From JAEUSG01 sp964590225 (lineage in GTDB: Bacteria > Fibrobacterota > OXYB2-FULL-49-7 > JAEUSG01): a stretch of DNA of 64,000 nt. A program made the translations under genes and the position numbers. The first letter of the stretch is position 1. Each line of letters opens with the position of its first letter. Where the stretch lies: NCBI GenBank assembly GCA_964590225.1, contig CAZPWS010000009.1, positions 1 to 64,000 on the forward strand. The letters run 5' to 3'. Of the stretch, positions 35,252 to 42,815 are shown one piece after another. Under the pieces are notes generated by a model, which saw only the letters and a list, made by a program, of their open reading frames with translations, was not told the origin of the DNA and did not search any database.

Positions 35252-36070
35252 TCAATTCTTAATCTTGCCTGCCCTTTTAAGTATCTCACGCTCAATATCG
35301 GAAAGCGACTCGATCCCAAAGTCTGAGATTTTTTTTAATATTGGGTCAACATCTTCAATATATAACCTTTTCCGTTCTTCTTTTTTCCGTTTGGCCGAGG
35401 CAATTTTTCGTTCCTGAAATTTCAACCGGAGATAATCTTCAATTTCAGATATGCGACTACCATAATTGTAATAAAGCCACCCAAAAAAGAATCCTCCGAG
35501 ATGAGTCGCGTGCGATAACCCTGTATTGAAAAGTGGTGACACAAGGCAGACAATATCGAAAACGATTAAACCAATCACAGCTGTCTTGATGTTAACCGGA
35601 ATAACAAAAAAAAGCAATAGCTTGGCACCGGTATTATATTTCCAAAAGAGAAATAACAGAGCGCTTAAAGCTCCCGATGCGCCTATGACATAAGCGGCAG
35701 CATGTGGAAGTAAAATAAAAAGAAGCATTGTAACAAGGGCGCTAACAAAAAGAGCGGCAGTATAAAATTTTAAAAAAGTGATTGATCCGAAGGATTGTTC
35801 CAGAGTAGTGCCTATGAAAAAAAGAAGCAGCATATTCATTAGAAGGTGTATAAAAGAACCATGAACAAACCCGTAGCTTATTGATCGATAAAGAAATGAC
35901 CAGTCGAATTTTGGCAATAAACAGAAGTGGTTGTTTAACGCTGGATATAAAAACATATCTGACAAAAAAACGAATACCGATATAGCAACGATGGATAAGA
36001 CAACAGGCGTATTTCTTTTTGACCGATCAATATTGAACAAGAAGTTTATCTCCGGTTTTTCTTTTGACAA
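35252..36070 (-). CDS. Rhomboid family intramembrane serine protease
   Basis: A 272-residue membrane protein with about six hydrophobic helices. The catalytic Ser is in 'VIGASGALSALLF' and the His in 'SHATHLGGFFFGW'; 'HLLMNMLLLFFIG' is the conserved helix-2 segment. The C-terminal ~70 residues are cytoplasmic and basic. Rhomboids cut membrane proteins inside the bilayer; the substrate is unknown. The start overlaps coaD by 25 bases. It is the last gene of the nine-gene uvrD-to-rhomboid operon. Confidence 0.9.
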   Translation of the reverse strand: MSKEKPEINFLFNIDRSKRNTPVVLSIVAISVFVFLSDMFLYPALNNHFCLLPKFDWSFLYRSISYGFVHGSFIHLLMNMLLLFFIGTTLEQSFGSITFLKFYTAALFVSALVTMLLFILLPHAAAYVIGASGALSALLFLFWKYNTGAKLLLFFVIPVNIKTAVIGLIVFDIVCLVSPLFNTGLSHATHLGGFFFGWLYYNYGSRISEIEDYLRLKFQERKIASAKRKKEERKRLYIEDVDPILKKISDFGIESLSDIEREILKRAGKIKN

Positions 36071-36531
36071 ATAGCATCATAAACCGGCTTGGGGACAAAC
36101 TCACTGACATTACCATCAAACTCCATAATATCCTTTACCATTGATGAGCTCAGGAAAATATGCTGTTCCGTCGGCATCAAAAATACCGTGTCTATATTAG
36201 GATTCAACTTCCTGTTTGTAAGGGTTAGCTGGAGTTCGTATTCAAAGTCTGACATAACCCGCAAACCTCGGATAAAAAGCGCTTTCTCATTTTTATTGAT
36301 GTAGTCAACCATAAGCCCACAATGCATCGAGACAGAGATATTGCTGAGTTCGCTTACGCATTCTTCGATATGTTTCTTACGCTCTTCTAGTGTAAATAGT
36401 GGGGTTTTTCTCGGATTTTGCGCAATCACAATTTCGACCTTACTAAAAAGTTCATGAGCACGAATAATAATATCAAGATGGCCGTTTGTTATTGGGTCGA
36501 AGGTCCCTGGATATATAACCTTTCTTTTCAT
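36046..36531 (-). CDS. coaD: Phosphopantetheine adenylyltransferase
   Basis: A 161-residue nucleotidyltransferase of coenzyme A synthesis that joins ATP and 4'-phosphopantetheine to dephospho-CoA. Recognised from 'YPGTFDPITNGHLDII' (TxGH motif), 'LFIRGLRVMSDFEYELQL' and 'FLSSSMVKDI', all at the normal positions. Overlaps rsmD by 4 bases and the rhomboid gene by 25. RsmD-CoaD adjacency is common in bacteria and supports both calls. Confidence 0.96.
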   Translation of the reverse strand: MKRKVIYPGTFDPITNGHLDIIIRAHELFSKVEIVIAQNPRKTPLFTLEERKKHIEECVSELSNISVSMHCGLMVDYINKNEKALFIRGLRVMSDFEYELQLTLTNRKLNPNIDTVFLMPTEQHIFLSSSMVKDIMEFDGNVSEFVPKPVYDAICQKKNRR

Positions 36532-37079
36532 TTATCCCCACCTTTTCTATAAATAGTAAACATAGTATCTCCCTTCTTCCTTACTTTTTCGAGAAAAAAA
36601 GTACCCTGCACCTCATTAATTTCTTCTCTACTCGAAGATTCAAAAACAAATAAACCATTGTTTTTCAGGAGATTCTCGGCTAAACCTAATAAATTTGCCC
36701 CTGCGCCATACGGCGGATCTGCCATAACAATATCAAATGCAGCAGTTTTATTTACTTGCCACGACTTTCTTGCAACATCATCATTAACTACTTCAGTAGA
36801 TGACCCGAAACCGAGCAATGAGGCATTGTCTCGAAGTAGCTTCGCAAGCAGTGGATTCTTTTCTACAAAAAGAACCGATGATGCACCGCGACTCATAGAC
36901 TCAAAACCCAACAATCCCGTTCCAGAGAACAGATCAGCCACACGCGAATCTGCTATAATGTCACCAAGAATATTAAAGATCGACTGTCTGTTAGCTTCCG
37001 TAGTGGGCCGCAATCCGGAAACGGCGGGAACAGTGATAAACCGACCTTTTACCGAACCTCCAGATATACGAAATCGCAT
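36528..37079 (-). CDS. rsmD: 16S rRNA (guanine966-N2)-methyltransferase RsmD
   Basis: About 183 residues. It begins 'MRFRISGGSVKGRFI', the family start, then 'LRPTTEANRQSIFNIL', the SAM-binding 'VADLFSGTGLLGFE' and the catalytic 'VMADPPYGAG'. I use the ATG at 37079 since the family homology starts there; the open frame reaches a TTG at 37109 inside the previous gene. It overlaps coaD by 4 bases. Confidence 0.93.
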   Translation of the reverse strand: MRFRISGGSVKGRFITVPAVSGLRPTTEANRQSIFNILGDIIADSRVADLFSGTGLLGFESMSRGASSVLFVEKNPLLAKLLRDNASLLGFGSSTEVVNDDVARKSWQVNKTAAFDIVMADPPYGAGANLLGLAENLLKNNGLFVFESSSREEINEVQGTFFLEKVRKKGDTMFTIYRKGGDK

Positions 37080-37087
37080 GAGAATAG

Positions 37088-38023
37088 TCAGTTTCTTGAG
37101 TATAACCAAATTTCCGCGACAGCAAGTATCTTACCTCCGCCAACGGATGTAAGATTCATCTTTGTAAAACCAAGCTGGACACCTTTACCCGAGATGTCTG
37201 ATATCCATTTCATAAGTGCAGGATATGTAGCCTCAACCTGTAGTCTTGTTAGTGTCCTATACACATCAGCAAAAGGCTCCCGTCTTATCCACTCCGGTTT
37301 ATTCTTAAATCGGACACCGTGCGACTCACCAATCTTCATGGCATCATAAAGAGTTTGCTCACGGGTTGTCCGAAAAACCTCTCGGTAATCCCATGAGTCG
37401 TCTTCATAAGCAGATTCTATGAAATTAAAGTTTAAGAAACCTTTGAGTGCGAAAAACCGCCGCGACTCGCCAAAACGGTTCTCGAATGAAAGTTCATCTG
37501 CGGAAGATACAATATACGATTCCGTCAACTCTTTCTGAAACGCCATGGCAGATTTTTCGTCCGGAGTAATCCCAAAAATAAAGAAGGAGCCGTCGGCAGC
37601 GATGGTAATTGTGTTAAATCCCATACCAGCCTTTATTGCGCTGTTAAAAACAGCAAAGGCGTTCCGTACAAAAAGTCTTTCGAAAAGCTTTCTTTCGTTA
37701 GCCGATAAATGTTCCGGTGAACTTAGCCTATTCAGGCTCTCCACCTTAAAACGGCCGCCATGTATATCGTCAACAATATCCTCAACAACATCAAACGGTG
37801 TTTCAATTCTCTTTAGTGGCATAACAAGTTTCTGCGGCAAGCGAATCAATGGAGCATTTTTAGCGCCGCCATCACTCACTGGCGCTGGAACAAGTTTAAA
37901 GGCGACATATACAATTGCAGCGGCAATACAAAACACAGCAAAGACAATAATCGTCAGTCTTATATTTATCTTCTGTTTCTTCTTTACAACAGATAAATCA
38001 CGGAGAAGATTGATCCGTATCAT
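37088..38023 (-). CDS. PilN-like membrane protein
   Basis: A 311-residue bitopic protein: 'MIRINLLRDL' at the start (the PilN N-terminal motif that PilM binds), a basic segment, one membrane helix (about residues 24-46), and a large periplasmic part with helical and beta-rich sections. It follows the PilM-like gene with a 4-base overlap. It is longer than typical PilN (about 190). No PilO or PilP gene is next to it. It may substitute for, or act beside, the gspL/gspM set of the main locus; undecided. Confidence 0.6.
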   Translation of the reverse strand: MIRINLLRDLSVVKKKQKINIRLTIIVFAVFCIAAAIVYVAFKLVPAPVSDGGAKNAPLIRLPQKLVMPLKRIETPFDVVEDIVDDIHGGRFKVESLNRLSSPEHLSANERKLFERLFVRNAFAVFNSAIKAGMGFNTITIAADGSFFIFGITPDEKSAMAFQKELTESYIVSSADELSFENRFGESRRFFALKGFLNFNFIESAYEDDSWDYREVFRTTREQTLYDAMKIGESHGVRFKNKPEWIRREPFADVYRTLTRLQVEATYPALMKWISDISGKGVQLGFTKMNLTSVGGGKILAVAEIWLYSRN

Positions 38024-39066
38024 AAATCTTCTTCTCCGCTCCTCAGGGTAAGTCCTATGCTAACAGCAAGCGCTGGACCAAATAGGTCTGCCTGTGACTT
38101 TATAGCTTCCGAGGCCGCAACCGCCCGAAACGGATCCAACAATTCTCCAACCATTCCCATCTCCGCAAATACTATTTCGCGCAATCGCGCATCGGCAGCA
38201 ACTTCTCCAGAAAAGAAAAACTTTTCCGGCAATTTAATTTCCGTATGACCATTAGCCATATCCGCCATTCTGGCCTTAAGTTTCGCTACCGACCTTGCAA
38301 CAGCTTCCGCCCCCGTCCAATCGAGCCCAGCCACAGAATCTGCTTCCAAAAGAACACCCTCGTTATTCCATAAAACAATTGTGCGATCAGCCGCAGCGTC
38401 GATAATATAGCACGGATCGCCAAGTTCTTCCGGATACCCCTCAAGAAAAAGATTGTAAAGCGCAAAAGCATCTACATCGCACACAACAGGAAGAAGTCCT
38501 GCCCGCTTCATTGATGTAACAAGAGAACTCAATACCTCCCTATCCATGGACACCGAAATAAGGGTTTGAGGATCGAATGGCTTTATTTGAACATCTTTTT
38601 CATCTGCTGCTTCAGTATCATCCGGTTTTTCAGTATCAGGTGTATCGGTTAGGGGTTCACTGCTATCACCCACTTTTTCAAGTGAAACTGAATTAAGTGA
38701 TGAAGCATTTATTTTTGCCCATGAAATAACAGGGTTCTCAACACCCTTACCAATTGATTGCTGTTCATAATCCCACAGAATTTGTCCCCGAATGTCTCCT
38801 GCGTCCGGATCTATTTGAAGGCGACGAAGATGAGCAGCAACAAGAGGAACCGAGAAAACGGTATTTTTAGTTTTTAGTACCTTTTTGCAATGTTTAATAC
38901 TCTCTTTAAGTGGTTTATAAAACGAGCTATGGTCATCAATTGGAGAGACTACAAGAGTATCGGCATGAATCAGAATTATCTCATTTTTATCAATATCCCG
39001 TTGAACGAGCTTTAAACCCTTTGAAGATATTTCAATACCTATTATGCAACTGGTTTGCTTGGCCAT
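38020..39066 (-). CDS. PilM-like actin-fold protein
   Basis: A 348-residue cytoplasmic protein. The start 'CIIGIEISSKGLKLVQRD' is the phosphate-1 loop of the actin/FtsA/PilM fold, and 'CYIIDAAADRTIVLW' with 'EADSVAGLDWTGAEAVARS' resemble the second nucleotide-binding half. An acidic insertion of about 40 residues (around 120-160) is unusual. PilM binds the cytoplasmic tail of PilN, whose gene follows. No pilT, pilB or pilC is adjacent. Confidence 0.65.
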   Translation of the reverse strand: MAKQTSCIIGIEISSKGLKLVQRDIDKNEIILIHADTLVVSPIDDHSSFYKPLKESIKHCKKVLKTKNTVFSVPLVAAHLRRLQIDPDAGDIRGQILWDYEQQSIGKGVENPVISWAKINASSLNSVSLEKVGDSSEPLTDTPDTEKPDDTEAADEKDVQIKPFDPQTLISVSMDREVLSSLVTSMKRAGLLPVVCDVDAFALYNLFLEGYPEELGDPCYIIDAAADRTIVLWNNEGVLLEADSVAGLDWTGAEAVARSVAKLKARMADMANGHTEIKLPEKFFFSGEVAADARLREIVFAEMGMVGELLDPFRAVAASEAIKSQADLFGPALAVSIGLTLRSGEEDL

Positions 39067-39068
39067 TT

Positions 39069-39497
39069 TTACAGTGTTACAAAGTTATAAATCTTACTCA
39101 ATTTCGCCTTTCCTATACCCTTGACCTTTAGCAGATCGTCCACCCGTTCAAATCTGCCATTTTTTTCCCTTAGTGAGACAATATTCTCAGCAGTAACCCT
39201 TCCGATACCAGGAAGAGATTGTAGTTCTTGAACAGTCGCCCTATTAATATCGATTTTTTCACCATCAAGAATCAGCCTTTTTTTTAGCCCTTCACTTTTA
39301 TCGGCTAATTCTGTTCCACTTACAACAGAGTCTGTTGAAAGTGAAAGAGGGTTTTCTAATAGTCTTATGGCCGGCTGCGTAACGACAGAGCGTTTACCCA
39401 GCAAAAGGTTTAAACCGAAACCAATAAGGGCACCTCCAAAGAGGAAAAGTATAAGTATCCTTTCGCCAAAAGTAAAAAAGTTCAAAAACTTCCTCAC
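39069..39497 (-). CDS. ComEA-like helix-hairpin-helix protein
   Basis: A 142-residue protein with a single N-terminal membrane helix (about residues 13-32), a linker, and a C-terminal pair of helix-hairpin-helix motifs ('INRATVQELQSLPGIGRVTA' and 'VDDLLKVKGIGKAKLSKI'). This is the ComEA design: a membrane-tethered periplasmic DNA-binding module used in DNA uptake. With the PilM/PilN-like genes directly downstream it suggests a competence-related cluster, but ComEC and ComF are not in the window. It overlaps kdsB by 4 bases. Confidence 0.8.
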   Translation of the reverse strand: MRKFLNFFTFGERILILFLFGGALIGFGLNLLLGKRSVVTQPAIRLLENPLSLSTDSVVSGTELADKSEGLKKRLILDGEKIDINRATVQELQSLPGIGRVTAENIVSLREKNGRFERVDDLLKVKGIGKAKLSKIYNFVTL

Positions 39498-40222
39498 CTT
39501 TGAAGCGCCCTCTCAACTTTTGCAATATCTTCTGGAATATCAACATTTATTGGGTGGTATCCTGTTACTACTACCTTAATTGGAATACCGATTTCATACG
39601 CCCTAAGCTGTTCAAGCTTTTCAACTTTTTCGAGCAATGAAGGTTTTGTACTAACAAATAGCTCCAAGGCTTTTCGATGATAGAGATACAAGCCAATATG
39701 TTTTAGTAATTTGAATCTTGGATTCGGTGCCCGTCCTGTGAACGGGATAGGTGAACGAGAAAAGTAGAGTGCATCCCCCTTTGAATTAACTACAACTTTT
39801 ACACAGTTGGGATCGTAAATAAGATCATTGGAATTAATAGTCTCGACAGCCGTAATGATAGAAGGGGTTTTTGTATTGCCGATCCTCTTCACAAGGGTAT
39901 TCAGCAAAGCTGGTGCTATAAGCGGTTCATCCCCCTGAAGATTCATTACCCAATCCGCTTTTACATTTTTAACCGCTGCGGCAACTCTATCTGTGCCACT
40001 TGGCAGATTAGTATTCGTCATAACCACTGTTCCGCCAAAACGGTTTACTTCGTTCATTATACGCGAATCGTCGGTCGCCACAATAACTTCATTAAATACT
40101 TTTGCCTTAACAGCCTGCCTATAAACTCTTTCGATCATCGTTTTCCCGGCAATCAACGCAAGTGGTTTGCCAGGAAATCTCGTGGAGGCATAACGGGCGG
40201 GAATAACAGCTACTATCCTCAT
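39494..40222 (-). CDS. kdsB: CMP-KDO synthetase (3-deoxy-manno-octulosonate cytidylyltransferase)
   Basis: A 242-residue nucleotidyltransferase that activates KDO for lipopolysaccharide core synthesis. Family sequence: 'VIPARYASTRFPGKPL' at the start, 'VATDDSRI', 'MNLQGDEPLI', 'YFSRSPIPF' and 'HIGLYLYHRKALELF'. It is the strongest single sign in the window that the organism makes LPS. It sits 8 bases after gatC. Confidence 0.95.
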   Translation of the reverse strand: MRIVAVIPARYASTRFPGKPLALIAGKTMIERVYRQAVKAKVFNEVIVATDDSRIMNEVNRFGGTVVMTNTNLPSGTDRVAAAVKNVKADWVMNLQGDEPLIAPALLNTLVKRIGNTKTPSIITAVETINSNDLIYDPNCVKVVVNSKGDALYFSRSPIPFTGRAPNPRFKLLKHIGLYLYHRKALELFVSTKPSLLEKVEKLEQLRAYEIGIPIKVVVTGYHPINVDIPEDIAKVERALQR

Positions 40223-40229
40223 CTAACTG

Positions 40230-40517
40230 TTAATCCACAACCTTTGGGACAACAAAAAAGCCGTCATCCTGCTTGGGCGCATTTTGGAGAATCTCCTCCC
40301 GCTTAAAAGAAGAACAAATTTTATCTTCCCGTAATTTCAAAGGGACGGCCATTGCATGGTCAGCTGCATTAACATTCATAGTATTAACACTGTTTAGTTT
40401 ATCCATATAGTCAACCACCACCGAAAGATCGTTCTGGTATGTCGCGACCTCTTCTTCCGACAACTTTAACTGCGATAATTTTGCGATATGCTTAACCTGC
40501 TCCCTTGTTATTTGCAT
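40230..40517 (-). CDS. gatC: Asp-tRNA(Asn)/Glu-tRNA(Gln) amidotransferase subunit C
   Basis: A 95-residue small subunit that stabilises the GatAB amidotransferase. It has the family pattern 'VKHIAKLSQLKLSEEEV' then 'VVDYMDKLNSVNT' and the C-terminal 'LREDKICSSFKREEILQNAP' with a final 'FFVVPKVV'. gatA and gatB are not adjacent and must be elsewhere. Presence implies indirect Gln-tRNA or Asn-tRNA synthesis. It is 6 bases after uvrD. Confidence 0.95.
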   Translation of the reverse strand: MQITREQVKHIAKLSQLKLSEEEVATYQNDLSVVVDYMDKLNSVNTMNVNAADHAMAVPLKLREDKICSSFKREEILQNAPKQDDGFFVVPKVVD

Positions 40518-40522
40518 AATAA

Positions 40523-42694
40523 TTACCCCACTATTTCAAGTTTAGCGTATTTAACCATAAGTCTTTTTACACCCGCAGAAGCAAAATGCACCTCTGCCTT
40601 CATATTATCCGCAACGCCGGAAACAGACTGTACAACTCCGTCGCCCCATACCGGATGCCGTACTCTGCTCCCTCGCTTAAAAACAACCTCTACCTGCGAA
40701 TAATCACCAGTATATGAATGTTGTTCATTCGCCACAGAAACAGTCACAGAAGTAGCTTTCCCTGTTGCCATGCTGTTATATCTGTCTATTATTACGACAC
40801 AATCACTTGGTAGTTCATCAAGAAACATAGAGGGAAAGGCGGGTGCAATTGTTCCATATCTTCTTCGATAGGCTGCGTGAAAAACCGCAAGCCTTTTTTT
40901 GGCTCTCGTAATTCCTACATAAAAGAGCCGCCGCTCCTCTTCAAGAGACGCTTCGTCGTTATCTCGCTGAATTGGAAAAAGGCCATCCTCCAGCCCAAGT
41001 AGAAAGACATTGTCATATTCCAATCCCTTGCTCGAGTGTAGTGTCATTAAAGTTACAAAATCTCCCCTTTCATTTTTTACCTGGTCGAGATCCGTAATCA
41101 GTGCAACTTCTTCCAAGAATCCATTCAATGAAGGCGGTTCGGAACGCTCTGCATATTCTTCAACAGCATTAACAAATTCTCCGATATTAGCAAGCCGCTC
41201 ATCTGCCCCCTCTTCTGTGGAATTCTGCCAATACGCGAGGTAACCGCTTTTTTCAATTAGATATCGAACAAAATCAACCAACGACATTGAATCCTGCTCT
41301 TTTAATAATCCATCTATCAATGTCTTGAAATTTTGGAGCGCGCCGATTTCTCTTGCGGAGAGATCCATGTTTTGCAGATGACTTAGAACAACATACGGAG
41401 AAACAGCCATTTTATCGGCACATTCCGTTATTTTGCCAACAATTTTATCCCCAATCCCCCTTCTTGGCATATTAACTATTCTGAAAAAACTTATCGCATC
41501 GGAGGGATTGGTCAACAAACGGAGATATGCGAGTATATCCTTTACTTCCTGCCGCTCATAAAAGCGTGTGCCGCCGACAATAACATAGGGGATCCCTGAA
41601 TTTCTAAGCATGTCTTCCATTGCGCGCGACTGCGCATTGGTCCTGTAAAAGATAGCGGAGTTCCCAAGCGACCCATTTCGTAAGAGACTGACAACTTCCC
41701 TTGCTTCCTCTCTCTCATCGGCAACCGAATAAACATTTATTGGGTCACCCTGAATGCCATTTGTAAACAATGTCTTCTTTTTACGGTGTTTATTATTGGC
41801 AATAACCGCATTCGCCGCAGAAAGCACCGTTTTGGTGGAGCGATAATTTTCTTCAAGTTTAATGACTTTAGCATCTGGAAAGGTTTTCTCGAACTCAAGT
41901 ATATTCCTTAAATCCGCTCCACGCCAACTGTAAATAGACTGATCGTCATCACCAACCACCATAATGTTCCTGTGCTTGGCAGAAAGCAGCTTTACCAGTT
42001 CGTACTGCGCAAGATTTGTATCCTGATATTCATCAACAAGTAACTGACGAATGGTCTCTTGATATCGGAAAGCTGTCTCAATGCTGTTTTTAAACAAATC
42101 AATTGTATGAAGTATTATATCGTCAAAATCAAGAGCTTCACATCTAACGAGTTCAGCTTCGTATGATTTAAATATAGCAGAGAATTGTTCATCGAAGGCG
42201 CTATTCATCATCGCATGAAATTTCATGGGTGTTATCATTCTGTTTTTTAGACCGGATATTCGCCCCTGAATGTCTTTAGGCACGAAAAGTCTGTTACCAG
42301 ACAACCCATTTTTTTCCAATATTGTTTTAATTAGTTTCACTTGGTCGTCTGTATCGTATATAGAAAACCGCCCTCCATAAATACCCTCTTTACGAAGTAT
42401 CCTCGCACAAACCGAGTGAAATGTCCCAATCCACATTCCTTTTGCGCTTCTATTAATGAGTTTTTCAACCCTCTCAGCCATCTCTCGCGCAGCCTTATTA
42501 GTAAATGTTAGCGCCATTATTTCCCATGGTCGCATATCAAGATCAAAAAGGCAGTGGGCAATACGGTGAGTAATAACCCTCGTTTTCCCCGATCCCGCAC
42601 CTGCCAAAACAAGCACCGGCGAAGGCTCGCTCAAGACGGCAATCCGCTGCGGTTCATTCAATAATGATATGTCAATTTTTGTTTGGCCAATCAT
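40523..42694 (-). CDS. pcrA: UvrD/PcrA-type DNA helicase
   Basis: A 723-residue superfamily 1A helicase. It has a Q-motif ('LNEPQRIAV'), Walker A 'AGAGSGKTR' (31-39), 'LLVDEYQDTNLAQYEL', 'VVGDDDQSIYSWRGA', 'NYRSTKTVL', 'LMTLHSSKGLEYDNVFL' and 'RRLFYVGITRAKKRL'. The C-terminal tail ('GSRVRHPVWGDGVVQSV') is the PcrA/UvrD end that contacts RNA polymerase or UvrB. Choosing between UvrD and PcrA is a naming matter. It is the first gene of the long minus-strand operon and divergent from the antiporter gene. Confidence 0.92.
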   Translation of the reverse strand: MIGQTKIDISLLNEPQRIAVLSEPSPVLVLAGAGSGKTRVITHRIAHCLFDLDMRPWEIMALTFTNKAAREMAERVEKLINRSAKGMWIGTFHSVCARILRKEGIYGGRFSIYDTDDQVKLIKTILEKNGLSGNRLFVPKDIQGRISGLKNRMITPMKFHAMMNSAFDEQFSAIFKSYEAELVRCEALDFDDIILHTIDLFKNSIETAFRYQETIRQLLVDEYQDTNLAQYELVKLLSAKHRNIMVVGDDDQSIYSWRGADLRNILEFEKTFPDAKVIKLEENYRSTKTVLSAANAVIANNKHRKKKTLFTNGIQGDPINVYSVADEREEAREVVSLLRNGSLGNSAIFYRTNAQSRAMEDMLRNSGIPYVIVGGTRFYERQEVKDILAYLRLLTNPSDAISFFRIVNMPRRGIGDKIVGKITECADKMAVSPYVVLSHLQNMDLSAREIGALQNFKTLIDGLLKEQDSMSLVDFVRYLIEKSGYLAYWQNSTEEGADERLANIGEFVNAVEEYAERSEPPSLNGFLEEVALITDLDQVKNERGDFVTLMTLHSSKGLEYDNVFLLGLEDGLFPIQRDNDEASLEEERRLFYVGITRAKKRLAVFHAAYRRRYGTIAPAFPSMFLDELPSDCVVIIDRYNSMATGKATSVTVSVANEQHSYTGDYSQVEVVFKRGSRVRHPVWGDGVVQSVSGVADNMKAEVHFASAGVKRLMVKYAKLEIVG

Positions 42695-42815
42695 AATTAC
42701 TACGGCATAGAAAATAATTCTGTATAGGTCACAAACGGTACAGGAAATTTAGCATAACAAATATTGTATATTAGCTGACAAACACTATGATTTACATACA
42801 GATAACGGAGGGAAA

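Noticed and set aside
35107..35319. Minus-strand 70-codon frame upstream of the secreted-protein pair
   Set aside because: It overlaps the end of the rhomboid gene in another phase, lacks a ribosome site and has no recognisable domain.
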